Positions 1 through 10,566 of a stretch of 64,000 nt of DNA are shown piece after piece. Under the pieces are notes generated by a model. The model saw only the letters and a program-made list of their open reading frames with translations. It was not told the origin of the DNA and ran no database searches. Made by a program: the position numbers and the translations under genes. Each line of letters opens with the position of its first letter. The first letter of the stretch is position 1. The stretch comes from Rheinheimera salexigens. GTDB lineage: Bacteria > Pseudomonadota > Gammaproteobacteria > Enterobacterales > Alteromonadaceae. The stretch is taken from NCBI RefSeq assembly GCF_001752395.1, contig NZ_MKEK01000001.1, forward strand, positions 1,921,259 to 1,985,258, given 5' to 3'.

Positions 1-992
1 CTAGTACGCATGACACGATTTTATGTTTCTCAAACCGTGGTCGTATGTATTGGTTAAAAGTGTATCAATTACCGTTAGCTAGTCGTACCGCACGTGGTAA
101 GCCAATTATTAATATCTTGCCACTTGAAGACGGCGAACGCATCAACGCTATTTTACCGGTTCGTGAATACGAAGAAGGTAAGTATGTGTTTATGGCAACC
201 GCAAACGGCACAGTTAAAAAGACTGCATTAACAGAATATTCTCGTCCGCGCTCTAACGGTATTATTGCGGTTAACCTAAATGAAGGTGACCACTTAATTG
301 ATGTTGGCTTAACAGACGGTAGTAATGAAATTATGTTGTTCTCTGACGACGGTAAAGTAGTACGCTTTACTGAAGACAAAGTACGCAGCATGGGTCGTAC
401 TGCAACCGGCGTACGCGGTATTCGTTTACGTGAAGGCGGATCGGTCGTATCGTTAATTATTCCTAACGGCGACTGCCCAATTTTAACAGTAACAGAAAAT
501 GGTTACGGTAAACGTACGGCGTTAGCTGAATATCCAGCTAAAAACCGTGCCACCCAAGGTGTAGTTTCTATTAAAGTCTCTGAGCGTAATGGTTTAGTGA
601 TAGGTGCTACTCAAGTCAGTGAACTGGACGAAATCATGATGATTTCTAACCGCGGTACCTTAGTTCGTACTCGTGTGTTAGAAGTGTCAGAAGTCGGCCG
701 TAATACTCAGGGCGTAATCTTAATTCGCACTGCCGAACTAGAAAAAGTAGTAGGTTTAGCTCGAATTGATGAAATTCAGCTAACAGAAGCTGACTTGCTT
801 GAAGCTGGTGCAGAGCTTGCAGAGGGCGACGTTAACGCGACTGCCATTGCAGCACCTGTAGCTGAGGCAGTTCTAGACGAAACTGACTTAGATGATACTG
901 ATATTAATGAAGATGAAGATGAAGATGAATCAGATATCGATGATGAAATAGATGTCGATGATGTTGATGATGAAACAGAAGACCCTGCATAA
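1..992 (+). CDS. gyrA: DNA gyrase subunit A, C-terminal part (cut by window edge)
   Basis: Gyrase A introduces negative supercoils with GyrB; this fragment is the DNA-wrapping beta-pinwheel domain. The reading frame is open from base 3 to the stop at 990-992, so the gene begins before the window; the methionine at 45 is internal because the codons before it ([14 protein letters not shown]) continue the usual GyrA pinwheel sequence. Repeated blades such as [27 protein letters not shown] and NTQGVILIR are visible. The last about 45 residues form a highly acidic Asp/Glu tail ending ETEDPA, a tail type that in E. coli modulates wrapping. A strong terminator follows directly. The identification is firm; the N-terminal catalytic domain and the GyrA box are not in view. 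Confidence 0.97.
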   Translation, partial: STHDTILCFSNRGRMYWLKVYQLPLASRTARGKPIINILPLEDGERINAILPVREYEEGKYVFMATANGTVKKTALTEYSRPRSNGIIAVNLNEGDHLIDVGLTDGSNEIMLFSDDGKVVRFTEDKVRSMGRTATGVRGIRLREGGSVVSLIIPNGDCPILTVTENGYGKRTALAEYPAKNRATQGVVSIKVSERNGLVIGATQVSELDEIMMISNRGTLVRTRVLEVSEVGRNTQGVILIRTAELEKVVGLARIDEIQLTEADLLEAGAELAEGDVNATAIAAPVAEAVLDETDLDDTDINEDEDEDESDIDDEIDVDDVDDETEDPA

Positions 993-1007
993 TAACAGTG
1001 ACTGAAT

Positions 1008-1040
1008 AAAAACGAGCGCAATTAGCGCTCGTTTTTAGTT
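1008..1040 (+). terminator. Rho-independent terminator of gyrA
   Basis: Arms aaaaacgagcgc (1008-1019) and gcgctcgttttt (1025-1036) form a perfect 12-bp stem with a 5-nt loop, ending in a T run. It lies 15 nt after the gyrA stop and separates gyrA from serC. Confidence 0.9.
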
Positions 1041-1108
1041 TTAAGCACTTACAACAACAAGCTTGGCCTGTTAAATTAAATGTTATCCCTAGGAGCGAGT
1101 AATACAAG

Positions 1109-2191
1109 ATGACCAGCTTTAATTTTTGCGCCGGTCCGGCCATGTTGCCGGTAGCAGTAATGCAACAAGCACAACAAGAACTTTTAAATTGGCAGCAGCA
1201 AGGTTGCTCGGTGATGGAAATAAGTCACCGCAGTGATAGTTTTATTGCCATGGCAGCGCAAGCGGAACAAGATTTTCGCGACTTATTAACCATACCCGAT
1301 AATTATAAAGTGCTTTTTATGCATGGAGGTGGTCGTGGTCAATTTTCAGCGGTGCCTTTAAACTTGTTACAGCCAGGCCAAAGTGCTGATTATTTAATCT
1401 CAGGTGCTTGGTCAAAATCAGCCGTGGCTGAAGCTAAAAAATATGGCAACATCAACGCCCTAGATATTCGTTGTCAATCTGATCTAGGCTTACGTAGTTT
1501 AGTGGCTCCAGAAGATTGGACGTTATCAAGTGATGCTAGTTATGTACATTGCTGCCCAAATGAAACCGTCGATGGTCTAGAATTTACCTCGTTACCTACA
1601 ACAGATAAGACCATTGTTGCCGATCTATCTTCAACCATATTATCGCGGCCAATTGATATTAATCGCTACGGTGTTATCTATGCCGGTGCGCAAAAAAATA
1701 TTGGACCATCAGGACTAACACTGGCGATAGTTCGCGAAGATTTATTACCTGCAGCCAATAACACTATTCCATCGGTTTTAGATTATCGCCTCGCGGCAGA
1801 AAACGACAGCATGTATAACACGCCGCCAACTTTTGCTTGGTATCTAGCAGGTTTAGTTTTTAAATGGCTAAAACAGCAAGGTGGCGTAACCGAAATGGCA
1901 ACGCGTAACCAAGCTAAGTCTTCTTTACTTTATGATTTTATTGATAAAAGTGACTTTTACCATAATGATGTCGATCTTGCCTATCGCTCGTGGATGAATG
2001 TGCCATTTTTCTTAGCGGATGATAGATTAAACGACGCCTTTTTAGATCAAGCTGAGCATCATGGCTTGTTAGCCTTAAAAGGCCACCGTATGGTCGGCGG
2101 TATGCGCGCCAGTTTATATAACGCGATGCCCATTGAAGGCGTGCAAATGTTAGTTAGCTTTATGCAAGAATTCGAGCGAGTAAATGGATGA
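1109..2191 (+). CDS. serC: Phosphoserine aminotransferase
   Basis: PLP enzyme converting 3-phosphohydroxypyruvate to phosphoserine in serine synthesis, and also acting in pyridoxine synthesis. The 360-residue length matches the family. The N-terminus starts with the typical [11 protein letters not shown], the motif [14 protein letters not shown] follows near residue 73, and the PLP-binding lysine is K196 in [13 protein letters not shown] Shine-Dalgarno taggagcga about 10 nt upstream supports the ATG at 1109. The stop overlaps the aroA start by ATGA, so serC and aroA are probably translationally coupled, as in many enteric and marine gammaproteobacteria. Confidence 0.97.
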   Translation: MTSFNFCAGPAMLPVAVMQQAQQELLNWQQQGCSVMEISHRSDSFIAMAAQAEQDFRDLLTIPDNYKVLFMHGGGRGQFSAVPLNLLQPGQSADYLISGAWSKSAVAEAKKYGNINALDIRCQSDLGLRSLVAPEDWTLSSDASYVHCCPNETVDGLEFTSLPTTDKTIVADLSSTILSRPIDINRYGVIYAGAQKNIGPSGLTLAIVREDLLPAANNTIPSVLDYRLAAENDSMYNTPPTFAWYLAGLVFKWLKQQGGVTEMATRNQAKSSLLYDFIDKSDFYHNDVDLAYRSWMNVPFFLADDRLNDAFLDQAEHHGLLALKGHRMVGGMRASLYNAMPIEGVQMLVSFMQEFERVNG

Positions 2192-3483
2192 AGACTTTAA
2201 CCTTAGCACCAATCTCAGCCGTATCAGGTGAAGTACATTTACCCGGCTCTAAAAGTATTTCTAATCGGGTGTTATTACTCGCTGCTTTAGCTGAAGGCCA
2301 AACTGAAATTACTAATCTGCTAGATAGCGACGATGTACGGTATATGCTAAATGCTTTAACCGCTTTAGGGGTCGATTATCAACTTTCAACTTGCCGCACG
2401 CGTTGTACCGTGCAAGGTTTAGCGGGTTTATTTAAATCTGATCATTTAACTGATTTAAAACCCTTAGAATTATTTCTAGGTAATGCCGGCACAGCCATGC
2501 GTCCACTAACGGCAGCATTAGCAGCATCAGACGTTAATGTCACCTTAGTGGGTGAGCCTCGCATGTATGAGCGACCCATTGGTCATTTAGTCGATGCTTT
2601 AGCTGGTTGGCAAGCTGATATCGATTATATGCAAAATAGTGGATTTCCGCCGTTACATATTAAAGGTAAGGCATTACAGGGTGGCAAAATAGCCATTGAT
2701 GGTAGTATCTCCAGCCAATTTTTAACGGCCGTTTTAATGGTAGCGCCATTATTACAAGGTGATAGCGAAATCAGTATTATTGGTGACTTAGTTTCTAAGC
2801 CTTATATCGATATTACTTTAGCTTTAATGCAACGTTTTGGCGTCACCGTTAAGCATAATAATTACCAAAACTTTAGTATTACAGGCCAGCAAACATATCA
2901 ATCACCCGGTGCCTGTTTAGTGGAAGGCGATGCGTCTTCGGCTTCTTACTTTTTGGCCGCAGCAGCTATTAAGGGCGGCAGCATTAAAGTTACCGGTATT
3001 GGTAAACACGCTGTACAAGGTGATATTTATTTTGCTGATGCCTTAGCCGCCATGGGCGCAGATGTAGAGTGGGGTGATGATTATATTCAGGTTACGCGTA
3101 ACACTTTAACCGGTATTGACCGTGATTATAATGCCATACCCGATGCCGCCATGACCATTGCCACCACCGCTTTGTTTGCAACGGGCGATACTGTTATTCG
3201 CAATGTGTATAACTGGCGGGTAAAAGAAACTGACCGGTTAGCGGCCATGGCAACTGAGTTAAGAAAAGTGGGTGCCACGGTAGAAGAAGGCCATGATTAC
3301 TTAAAAATAAGCCCACCGGCTAAACTTAAACATGCCAGCATTGCTACTTATAATGACCATCGTATGGCCATGTGTTTTTCTTTAGTGGCACTGAGTGATA
3401 CTGCTGTCACGATTGAAGATCCCGATTGCACCGCTAAAACCTTTCCTGATTATTTTAACGTGTTTAAACAATTATCGCGTTAA
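2188..3483 (+). CDS. aroA: 3-phosphoshikimate 1-carboxyvinyltransferase (EPSP synthase)
   Basis: Shikimate-pathway enzyme transferring the enolpyruvyl group of PEP to shikimate-3-phosphate. The 431 residues match the usual size (427 in E. coli). Visible motifs: PGSKSISNR at residues 19-27 with substrate-binding K22, the [11 protein letters not shown] block near residue 100, [19 protein letters not shown] near 345 and [15 protein letters not shown] near the C-terminus. The arrangement and the glycine/alanine in NAGTA correspond to the class I (glyphosate-sensitive) type by family knowledge. It overlaps serC by 4 nt and shares its transcript. Confidence 0.97.
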   Translation: MKTLTLAPISAVSGEVHLPGSKSISNRVLLLAALAEGQTEITNLLDSDDVRYMLNALTALGVDYQLSTCRTRCTVQGLAGLFKSDHLTDLKPLELFLGNAGTAMRPLTAALAASDVNVTLVGEPRMYERPIGHLVDALAGWQADIDYMQNSGFPPLHIKGKALQGGKIAIDGSISSQFLTAVLMVAPLLQGDSEISIIGDLVSKPYIDITLALMQRFGVTVKHNNYQNFSITGQQTYQSPGACLVEGDASSASYFLAAAAIKGGSIKVTGIGKHAVQGDIYFADALAAMGADVEWGDDYIQVTRNTLTGIDRDYNAIPDAAMTIATTALFATGDTVIRNVYNWRVKETDRLAAMATELRKVGATVEEGHDYLKISPPAKLKHASIATYNDHRMAMCFSLVALSDTAVTIEDPDCTAKTFPDYFNVFKQLSR

Positions 3484-3623
3484 TACCACTAATACGCTCA
3501 ATGTAAGGCGAGTTTGGCTTATTACTGCCGCTAATAACTGTTTTAGCGCGCAGTAATAACAGCCTGCTTTTGAACATGTTATCCAAGCTATTTAAAAACG
3601 TATACACCGTTATGTTCCGCGGC

Positions 3624-3651
3624 TTGACACAAATGTTAGCACAAGATTAAA
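3624..3651 (+). promoter_or_regulatory. Candidate promoter upstream of cmk
   Basis: A consensus TTGACA (3624-3629) lies in the 254-bp gap before cmk, followed after 16 nt by ATTAAA (3646-3651), a weak -10. A second -10-like TACAAT occurs at 3679-3684 without an obvious -35. This is a motif match only; no transcription start is known. Confidence 0.35.
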
Positions 3652-3737
3652 AACCAAGAACTTAAGCTAAAAAAGCTGTACAATGTCGCGATTTAAAATT
3701 TAAGCGACACAACAAAATACATAAGTAAGGGGGTAGG

Positions 3738-4427
3738 ATGCCACATAACGCAGCTGTGATTACCATCGATGGACCTGGCGGGTCGGGCAAAGGCACTATA
3801 TGCCGTTTATTAGCTCAACGTTTAGGCTGGCAATTACTGGATAGTGGTGCGATTTATCGCGTCTTAGCACTTGCAGCAATGCATCACCACATCGCGTACG
3901 ATGACGAAGAAGCCTTACAGCCCTTAGCAGCACATTTAGATGTTCAGTTTGGCAGTGACGAACAGGGTAATATTCGTATTACACTTGAAGGTGAAAACGT
4001 AACTAATACTATCCGTACCGAGCAAGTTGGCATGGTAGCGTCTACAATAGCTTCATTACCAAGAGTAAGAGAAGCTTTATTACGTCGCCAACGCGCGTTT
4101 GCCGAAGCACCAGGATTAGTCGCAGATGGCCGCGATATGGGAACGGTAGTATTTCCAAACGCCATAGTTAAAATATTTTTAACCGCTACCCCTGAAGAGC
4201 GCGCCAATCGCAGATATTTAGAGTTGAAAGCTAAAGGTCATGATGTTAATATCAGCGACCTTTTGAGTGAAATTCAGGCAAGAGACGACCGCGATACTAA
4301 TCGCGCTGCAGCACCGTTAAAGCCTGCTGCAGATGCTTACATACTGGATTCCACTGATAAATCTATTGAACAAGTGTTGGCAGAGGTGTTGGATTATGCG
4401 GGTATGAAAGTACCGGCGTTAGTATAA
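3738..4427 (+). CDS. cmk: Cytidylate kinase
   Basis: Phosphorylates CMP and dCMP with ATP in pyrimidine nucleotide recycling. The Walker A loop GPGGSGKGT is at residues 12-20, followed by the family blocks LLDSGAIYR and [14 protein letters not shown] and the basic lid region [14 protein letters not shown]. Length 229 agrees with bacterial Cmk (227 in E. coli). The Shine-Dalgarno aaggggg precedes the ATG at 3738. Gene order aroA-cmk-rpsA-ihfB is the classical gammaproteobacterial arrangement. Confidence 0.97.
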   Translation: MPHNAAVITIDGPGGSGKGTICRLLAQRLGWQLLDSGAIYRVLALAAMHHHIAYDDEEALQPLAAHLDVQFGSDEQGNIRITLEGENVTNTIRTEQVGMVASTIASLPRVREALLRRQRAFAEAPGLVADGRDMGTVVFPNAIVKIFLTATPEERANRRYLELKAKGHDVNISDLLSEIQARDDRDTNRAAAPLKPAADAYILDSTDKSIEQVLAEVLDYAGMKVPALV

Positions 4428-4537
4428 ACCAGACTAAAACCGCATTTTGGGCAGCCTGCTAAAAGGATTTAACAGGTAAATTTAGTAACCCCACACGAAC
4501 ATGATGATCTGTGGTGCACTTAACTGAAAAAGTGAAT

Positions 4538-6217
4538 ATGACTGAAAATTTTGCACAAATGTTTGAGGAAAGCCTCAACACAATCGAAACCCGTCCTGGC
4601 TCTATCGTTAAAGGTACTGTCGTTGCTATATTAAAAGACGTTGTAATGGTCGATGCTGGCCTTAAGTCTGAAGCGGCTATTCCTGTAGAGCAGTTTAAAG
4701 CGGCTAACGGTGAAATCGAAGTAAGCGTAGGCGACATCATTGATGTAGCACTTGACGCGATTGAAGATGGTTTCGGTGAAACCTTATTATCTCGCGAAAA
4801 AGCTAAACGTCATGAAGCTTGGGTACGTTTAGAAAAAGCCTGTGAAGAAAAAGAAACTGTAATCGGTGTTATCACTGGTAAAGTTAAAGGTGGTTTCACA
4901 GTTGAAGTTGACGGTATTCGTGCATTCTTACCTGGTTCATTAGTTGACGTACGCCCAGTACGCGATACTTTGCACCTAGAGAACAAAGATCTTGAGTTCA
5001 AAGTCATTAAGTTAGACCAGAAGCGTAACAACGTAGTTGTTTCACGCCGTGCTGTTATCGAATCAGAAAGCAGCCATGAACGTGACCAGTTGTTAGAAAC
5101 TCTGGAAGAAGGCATGGAAGTTAAGGGTATTGTTAAAAACTTAACTGACTACGGTGCTTTCGTAGACTTAGGTGGCGTAGACGGCTTACTGCATATCACA
5201 GATATGGCATGGAAGCGCGTTAAGCACCCAAGCGAAATCGTTAACGTGGGCGATGAAATCCCAGTTAAAGTATTAAAATTCGACCGTGAGAAGCAACGTG
5301 TTTCTTTAGGTCTGAAGCAAATGGGTGAAGATCCATGGGCAGCTATCGCTTCTCGTTACCCAGAGGGTGCTCGCATCACTGGTCGCGTAACTAACCTGAC
5401 AGACTATGGTTGTTTCGTTGAAATCGAAGAAGGCGTTGAAGGCTTAGTACACGTTTCAGAAATGGACTGGACTAACAAAAACATCCACCCATCTAAAGTT
5501 GTAAACTTAGGTGACTCTGTGGAAGTTATGGTCTTAGAAATTGACGAAGAACGTCGTCGTATTTCTTTAGGTCTTAAACAGTGTAAAGCTAACCCTTGGG
5601 AAGAATTTGCTAAGGGCTTCAACAAAAACGATCGCGTTAGCGGTAAGATCAAGTCAATCACTGACTTTGGTATCTTTATCGGCTTAGACGGCGGCATCGA
5701 TGGTTTAGTACACTTATCTGATATTTCTTGGAACGCAACTGGCGAAGAAGCCGTACGTGACTTCAAGAAAGGCGACGAAGTACACGCTGTTGTATTACAA
5801 GTTGACCCAGAGCGCGAGCGTATTTCTTTAGGTATCAAACAACTGGATGAAGATCCGTTCAATGATTACCTTGCCGACAACAAAAAAGGTGCTATCGTTA
5901 AAGGGGCAGTAACTGCCGTTGACGCTAAAGGCGCTACTGTAATGTTGGAAGGTGCTGTAGAAGGTTATATCCGTGTATCTGATATCGCGCGCGAGCGTAC
6001 TGAAGATGCATCTACTGTACTGAAAGTAGGCGAAGAAGTTGAAGCTCGTTTAATGGGTGTTGATCGCAAAAACCGCGTAATCAGCCTGTCAATCAAAGCT
6101 AAGTTCGAAGTTGAAGAAAAAGAAGCTATGGAAACTGTCAATAAGAAGCAAGATGATGCTGATTTTGGTAGCAACGCAATGGCTGATGCATTTAAAGCTG
6201 CTCAGAAGCAGGATTAA
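4538..6217 (+). CDS. rpsA: 30S ribosomal protein S1
   Basis: S1 is the large mRNA-binding ribosomal protein needed for initiation on structured or SD-poor messages. The start at 4538 gives [21 protein letters not shown], aligning with the E. coli N-terminus, and 559 residues (557 in E. coli); an upstream in-frame GTG at 4511 would add nine unsupported residues. Six S1 repeats are seen, e.g. [50 protein letters not shown] and [25 protein letters not shown] (shown in part). No strong Shine-Dalgarno precedes the start, as expected for rpsA, whose leader is autoregulated by S1 in E. coli. Confidence 0.95.
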   Translation: MTENFAQMFEESLNTIETRPGSIVKGTVVAILKDVVMVDAGLKSEAAIPVEQFKAANGEIEVSVGDIIDVALDAIEDGFGETLLSREKAKRHEAWVRLEKACEEKETVIGVITGKVKGGFTVEVDGIRAFLPGSLVDVRPVRDTLHLENKDLEFKVIKLDQKRNNVVVSRRAVIESESSHERDQLLETLEEGMEVKGIVKNLTDYGAFVDLGGVDGLLHITDMAWKRVKHPSEIVNVGDEIPVKVLKFDREKQRVSLGLKQMGEDPWAAIASRYPEGARITGRVTNLTDYGCFVEIEEGVEGLVHVSEMDWTNKNIHPSKVVNLGDSVEVMVLEIDEERRRISLGLKQCKANPWEEFAKGFNKNDRVSGKIKSITDFGIFIGLDGGIDGLVHLSDISWNATGEEAVRDFKKGDEVHAVVLQVDPERERISLGIKQLDEDPFNDYLADNKKGAIVKGAVTAVDAKGATVMLEGAVEGYIRVSDIARERTEDASTVLKVGEEVEARLMGVDRKNRVISLSIKAKFEVEEKEAMETVNKKQDDADFGSNAMADAFKAAQKQD

Positions 6218-6228
6218 TTGCTAGCAAG

Positions 6229-6255
6229 GCAGGGGGCGTAAGCCTCCTGCTTTAT
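6229..6255 (+). terminator. Hairpin between rpsA and ihfB
   Basis: Arms gcaggggg (6229-6236) and cctcctgc (6243-6250) pair over 8 bp with one G-U, loop of 6, followed by tttat. It is probably a weak terminator or processing/attenuation hairpin that reduces read-through from rpsA into ihfB. Confidence 0.55.
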
Positions 6256-6281
6256 CCACTCGCAGGTTTGCCGGAGGGTCT

Positions 6282-6566
6282 ATGACCAAGTCTGAATTAA
6301 TTGAAAAATTAGCTACTGATTTCCCTAATATTCAGGTTAAGGATGTTGAGGCTTCAGTTAAAGAAATTCTAGAACAAATGGCACAATCGTTATCCAGTAA
6401 CGAGCGTATTGAAATTCGTGGCTTTGGTAGTTTCTCTTTACACTATCGTGCACCACGCGTTGGTCGAAATCCTAAAACCGGTGATAAAGTAGAATTAGAC
6501 GGTAAGTATGTACCGCACTTTAAGCCAGGCAAAGAGTTACGCGACAGAGTAAAAGATAATACCTGA
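6282..6566 (+). CDS. ihfB: Integration host factor subunit beta
   Basis: DNA-bending protein acting as a heterodimer with IhfA in recombination, replication and transcription. The 94 residues start [11 protein letters not shown] and contain the HU/IHF signature [20 protein letters not shown], with the intercalating proline in the PRVGRNP arm, and the C-terminal [13 protein letters not shown]. The Shine-Dalgarno ccggaggg supports the ATG. Downstream of rpsA as in E. coli. Confidence 0.97.
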   Translation: MTKSELIEKLATDFPNIQVKDVEASVKEILEQMAQSLSSNERIEIRGFGSFSLHYRAPRVGRNPKTGDKVELDGKYVPHFKPGKELRDRVKDNT

Positions 6567-6596
6567 TCACCAATAGTCATTGGATATCGGGCGTAA

Positions 6597-6851
6597 ATGG
6601 AGCTTAACTTGCGCAGAATACTTTTTATTATATTTATTTTAGCCATTATTATCCTTGGGATAATGTTTGGTTCTATAAATCAGCAGCTTACTGATCTTAA
6701 TTTACTTATCGTCAGCTTACCTCTTAGAGTTGTTGATATTGCGCTTATTTTCTTATTATTAGGCACTGTGCTTGGGTTAATCGCTGCTATGTTGTTTAGT
6801 TTGCAACGTAAAGCTAAAAACTGGCGAGCAAAACCGTCGGATAACGCCTGA
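6597..6851 (+). CDS. lapA: Lipopolysaccharide assembly protein A (LapA domain)
   Basis: Small inner-membrane protein of 84 residues with two hydrophobic helices (about residues 6-24 and 42-66) and a basic C-terminal cytoplasmic tail (LQRKAKNWRAK). In E. coli LapA works with LapB to regulate LPS synthesis via FtsH and LpxC. The match rests on size, the two-helix layout, the GSINQQ segment after helix one, and its position four bases before lapB. Confidence 0.88.
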   Translation: MELNLRRILFIIFILAIIILGIMFGSINQQLTDLNLLIVSLPLRVVDIALIFLLLGTVLGLIAAMLFSLQRKAKNWRAKPSDNA

Positions 6852-6855
6852 ATTT

Positions 6856-7992
6856 ATGTTAGAACTGCTGTTTTTGTTATTACCGGTTGCGGCAGCTTAT
6901 GGCTGGTTCATGGGCAGAAACAGCACCAAACATAAAGAATTAAAGGGTAGAGCCAGTATTACCCGCAATTTATCTTCTGGTCTTAATTTCCTATTAACTG
7001 ATCAAGAAGATAAAGCCATAGAGCAATTATTAGAATTGCTGGATATCGAAGCGGCCACCATTGAAACCTACTTAGCTTTAGCCACTTTATTTAGGCGTAA
7101 AGGCGATTGGGATAAAGCCATTCGTATTCATGAAAAACTGCATCATTTAAAATTACCTAAACCACAAGCTCAACAAATCCAATTTGAATTAGCCAAAGAT
7201 TATTACTCTGCTGGTTTGTATGATCGCGCTGAAAACTTATTAGTTTCATTAGTTAAATCAACCAAATTAGCCGAGCCTGCATTAAAACAATTGTTTAGTA
7301 TTTTTATTTCTACTCAAGAATGGCATAAGGCAGAACTCTATAGCCAAGCTGTAATGGCAACCCGTTCTAATGCTTTACATATCGCCATGGCAAATATGTT
7401 AATTGAAGCTGATAAAGTAAAGAAAATAGCCACTTCCGCCAGCATAATAAGTATTGCCGATCACTATCCGCAAGCCATTAGGCCTAAGTATGAATTAGGC
7501 TTATTAGCTTTAGCTAATAATGATTTAACAACAGCTAAAGCGGCGCTACTGCATATTGTGCAATTAAAACCGCAATGGAGCGCTGAATTATTACCGTTGT
7601 TATTGCAATGTCAGTTTGAAAAAGATGAGTGGTACCAACTACTCAGTGGTTTAGCCAATAAAAAACGAAATATTACTGCAATCGCCATGTTAAGCGATTG
7701 GCTAGTAGAGCAAGGCTCAACATTCGCGGCTGAACAATTGCTACTTGACCAAGTACAACAACAGCCCAGCATCAGGTTATTTCAAAAGTTATTACAAGTA
7801 CGCCAACAACAGTCAGCGCTAGCCGCCGAATCTTTATCGTCTATAGAAGGCTTAGTACAGGCTTATTTAGATAAAAAAGTATTATTTAGTTGTCGTAATT
7901 GTGGTTTTAAAACCCGAAATCAATATTGGATATGCCCATCTTGTCAACAATGGGAAACCGTAGAACCCATCAGCGGTATTGATGGCCGTTAA
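6856..7992 (+). CDS. lapB: Lipopolysaccharide assembly protein B (TPR and rubredoxin-like metal site)
   Basis: LapB (YciM) is an inner-membrane anchored, cytoplasmic TPR protein that presents LpxC to FtsH and so balances LPS and phospholipid synthesis. The N-terminal anchor MLELLFLLLPVAAAYGWFMG is nearly identical to E. coli LapB. TPR helices fill the middle, and the C-terminal rubredoxin-like knuckle has cysteines C346, C349, C360 and C363 (CRNCGF...CPSC). 378 residues against 389 in E. coli. It follows lapA by 4 nt and precedes pyrF, the conserved order. Confidence 0.95.
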   Translation: MLELLFLLLPVAAAYGWFMGRNSTKHKELKGRASITRNLSSGLNFLLTDQEDKAIEQLLELLDIEAATIETYLALATLFRRKGDWDKAIRIHEKLHHLKLPKPQAQQIQFELAKDYYSAGLYDRAENLLVSLVKSTKLAEPALKQLFSIFISTQEWHKAELYSQAVMATRSNALHIAMANMLIEADKVKKIATSASIISIADHYPQAIRPKYELGLLALANNDLTTAKAALLHIVQLKPQWSAELLPLLLQCQFEKDEWYQLLSGLANKKRNITAIAMLSDWLVEQGSTFAAEQLLLDQVQQQPSIRLFQKLLQVRQQQSALAAESLSSIEGLVQAYLDKKVLFSCRNCGFKTRNQYWICPSCQQWETVEPISGIDGR

Positions 7993-8011
7993 ATAAGGAA
8001 GCAGCATTATC

Positions 8012-8713
8012 ATGTCTTGTCAGACACCTATCGTAGTCGCCTTAGACTTCCAACAAAAAGCCGACGCACTCAACTTAGTTAGTCAATTAGATCCCAGCTT
8101 ATGTCGCTTAAAAGTGGGCAAAGAAATGTTCACCCATTTTGGGCCACAGTTTGTTACACAATTGCAGTCGTATAAGTTTGATGTGTTTTTAGATTTGAAA
8201 TTTCATGACATTCCAAATACCGTTGCTAAAGCCGTTACGGCGGCAGCGGACTTAGGAGTGTGGATGGTCAATGTTCATGCTAGTGGCGGCAGTAAAATGA
8301 TGTCGGCTGCAGCAGAAGCATTAGCTAAATTTGGTCATGATAAGCCATTATTAATTGCCGTAACTATACTTACCAGCATGGAACAAAGCGATTTAGCCGA
8401 GTTAGGCATTAACCATACTATTGCCGATCAAGTTATGCGCTTAGCTCAACTTACTCAACAATCAGGTTTAGACGGTGTGGTTTGTTCTGCTCATGAAGCC
8501 GTACAGTTAAAGCAATTGCTTGGTCAAAAGTTTTGTTTAGTTACGCCAGGTATTCGTCCAGCCAGTAGTAGTGTTGATGATCAAAAAAGAATTATGACAC
8601 CGCATCAAGCATTAACAGCAGGTGTTGATTATATGGTAATCGGTCGTCCGATAACTCAAGCGGCTAATCCTTTAGCGGCGCTTAATGCCATTGTTGAAGA
8701 AATAAACTCTTAG
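8012..8713 (+). CDS. pyrF: Orotidine 5'-phosphate decarboxylase
   Basis: Last step of UMP synthesis, decarboxylating OMP. The catalytic D61-x-K63-xx-D66 array is present in [11 protein letters not shown], and the phosphate-binding end [14 protein letters not shown] is intact. 233 residues, normal for class I PyrF. aaggaag lies upstream of the ATG at 8012. Directly follows lapB, as in E. coli. Confidence 0.97.
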   Translation: MSCQTPIVVALDFQQKADALNLVSQLDPSLCRLKVGKEMFTHFGPQFVTQLQSYKFDVFLDLKFHDIPNTVAKAVTAAADLGVWMVNVHASGGSKMMSAAAEALAKFGHDKPLLIAVTILTSMEQSDLAELGINHTIADQVMRLAQLTQQSGLDGVVCSAHEAVQLKQLLGQKFCLVTPGIRPASSSVDDQKRIMTPHQALTAGVDYMVIGRPITQAANPLAALNAIVEEINS

Positions 8714-8774
8714 CAGTTAATACTTGCGGAATGGCTCAGTACAAAGCTTTATAACGATATCAGCACAAGGTAAA

Positions 8775-8806
8775 AGGGCTTAGTAAAGGAGTTAACTACT
8801 AGCCCT
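8775..8806 (+). other. Hairpin in the leader before nhaP2
   Basis: agggcttagta (8775-8785) pairs with tactagccct (8797-8806) with one bulged base, 11-nt loop. It ends 13 nt before the Shine-Dalgarno of the antiporter gene and has no proper T run, so it may be a 5'UTR structure or a weak terminator of pyrF. Confidence 0.4.
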
Positions 8807-8829
8807 ATAAAATTAATAAGGAGGTTCAG

Positions 8830-10566
8830 TTGGATGGAATAAACCTCGCAATATTAATTGGTGGAATTCTTTTTGTCATCAGCATCATCGCTACGCTTAT
8901 CTCGGCGCGCTTAGGGACGCCTCTGTTATTAATTTTTTTAATTGTTGGCATGCTCGCAGGTGAACAAGGCCTAGGCGGAGTAAAGTTCGGCAATCCTCAA
9001 GTTGCTTTCCTAATTGGTTCTATTGCATTAGTCATCATCCTGTTCGATGGCGGTATGCGCACTCATCCTGAAAGATTTCGCGTCGCTTTAGCGCCGGCAT
9101 CTATGCTGGCAACTGTTGGTGTGGTTATTACCTGTGGTATTGTCGGTTTTGCTGCATCTTGGCTATTTAACTTAACCTTACTACAAGGCTTATTGTTGGG
9201 TGCTATCTTAAGTTCAACCGATGCCGCAGCGGTATTCTCAATTTTTCAATCCCAAGGGGTGAAGATAAAAGATCGCGTTGCTTCAACGCTAGAAATAGAG
9301 TCGGGCAGTAACGACCCTATGGCCGTTATGCTTACCTTAACTTTAGTAGGCGTATTGGCAGAGCAAACTAATCTAGACTGGTCACTGTTAACGGTTTTTC
9401 TTATTCAAGCATTAGTCGGTATGGCTATGGGTTTTTTAGCTGGCCGCATTTTTGTTATTTTGTGTCGTAAACTGCCGTTAAGCTTCGCCTTTATACCCTT
9501 GCTGGCTGTGGCAAGTTGCATCTTAATGTATGCCGCAACAAACTTACTGGGCGGTAGTGGCTTTTTAGCTGTGTATTTAATGGGTTATATCGTAGGTAAT
9601 GCTAGGCTACCGCAAATCATTAACATATTACGAATTCATGATGGATTAGCGTGGATCAGCCAAATTAGTATGTTTTTAATGCTAGGCCTATTAGTGACAC
9701 CCAGTAATTTAATGCAGTACTTAATTCCTGCATTGTTACTTTCTTTAGTATTAATATTGGTTGCGCGGCCCATTGCGGTAGTGGTTAGTTTATTACCTTT
9801 TCGTTTTCCACCTAAGGATCAATTGTTTATCAGTTGGGTAGGGCTACGAGGTGCCGTACCTATTATATTGGCATTATTCCCATGGTTAGCTGGCGTACCC
9901 AATGAAGATTTGTATTTTAATGTCGCCTTTGTAGTGGTTATCGTGTCATTAGTGCTTCAGGGTTGGAGCATAGTACCGGTAGCTAAATGGCTGAAATTAG
10001 AAGTGCCTCCTAAATTGGTACCCGATCAAATTATGCCGCTTGACGCAGTTCTAACCAATGAAGTTATGGAAGTACTGGCTTATAACGTGAACCAAGATTC
10101 ACCGTTATTAAATACCCAATGGCATGATTTACAATTTAAGCATCCAGTTCAATTTATAGGTGTTATCCGTAAAGGTGATTGGATATTGGCAGAAAAACAG
10201 CCTAAATTCACAGCTCTTGACACCATAATGGTGATAACCCAGTCTCAGTATGTCGATAAAGTTAGTGATGTATTAGCCAAAGATGCCGATATATCGGTCA
10301 CTAAACACAGTGATTTCTTTGGTGACTTTATTTTAAATGGCGACATTAGCTTAGGCGATTTAGATGCATTCTTTACCATTCAATTTGCTAATTTAGACAG
10401 GTTGCAAAGCTTAGCTGCTTACATAGACGAACGTTTTCACCGCCGAGTAGTTATTGGCGATCAGGTAACACTAGATCAATTACTGCTTACCGTACGTGAA
10501 GTAAATAACTTAGGCGAAGCAACCCAAGTGGGTATAAAGCCAGTAGCTGATCAAGTAGTGCCTTAA
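8830..10566 (+). CDS. nhaP2: Potassium/proton antiporter NhaP2 (CvrA) type
   Basis: Inner-membrane CPA1 antiporter thought to exchange K+ or Na+ for protons. Start is a TTG at 8830, chosen because a near-perfect aaggaggt ends about 5 nt before it and MDGINLAILIGG aligns with the family; no ATG fits in frame. About 12-13 hydrophobic helices occupy residues 1-390, with the motif LILFDGGMRTHPERFR, SSTDAAAVFSI and ESGSNDPMAVMLT typical of CPA1 proteins. The C-terminal 180 residues form a soluble TrkA-C/CorC-like regulatory region. Length 578, the same as E. coli CvrA. Confidence 0.93.
   Translation: MDGINLAILIGGILFVISIIATLISARLGTPLLLIFLIVGMLAGEQGLGGVKFGNPQVAFLIGSIALVIILFDGGMRTHPERFRVALAPASMLATVGVVITCGIVGFAASWLFNLTLLQGLLLGAILSSTDAAAVFSIFQSQGVKIKDRVASTLEIESGSNDPMAVMLTLTLVGVLAEQTNLDWSLLTVFLIQALVGMAMGFLAGRIFVILCRKLPLSFAFIPLLAVASCILMYAATNLLGGSGFLAVYLMGYIVGNARLPQIINILRIHDGLAWISQISMFLMLGLLVTPSNLMQYLIPALLLSLVLILVARPIAVVVSLLPFRFPPKDQLFISWVGLRGAVPIILALFPWLAGVPNEDLYFNVAFVVVIVSLVLQGWSIVPVAKWLKLEVPPKLVPDQIMPLDAVLTNEVMEVLAYNVNQDSPLLNTQWHDLQFKHPVQFIGVIRKGDWILAEKQPKFTALDTIMVITQSQYVDKVSDVLAKDADISVTKHSDFFGDFILNGDISLGDLDAFFTIQFANLDRLQSLAAYIDERFHRRVVIGDQVTLDQLLLTVREVNNLGEATQVGIKPVADQVVP

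Noticed and set aside
776-1021. Serine-rich protein opposite the gyrA tail
   Set aside because: It is the complement of the Asp/Glu-rich gyrA tail; low complexity only.
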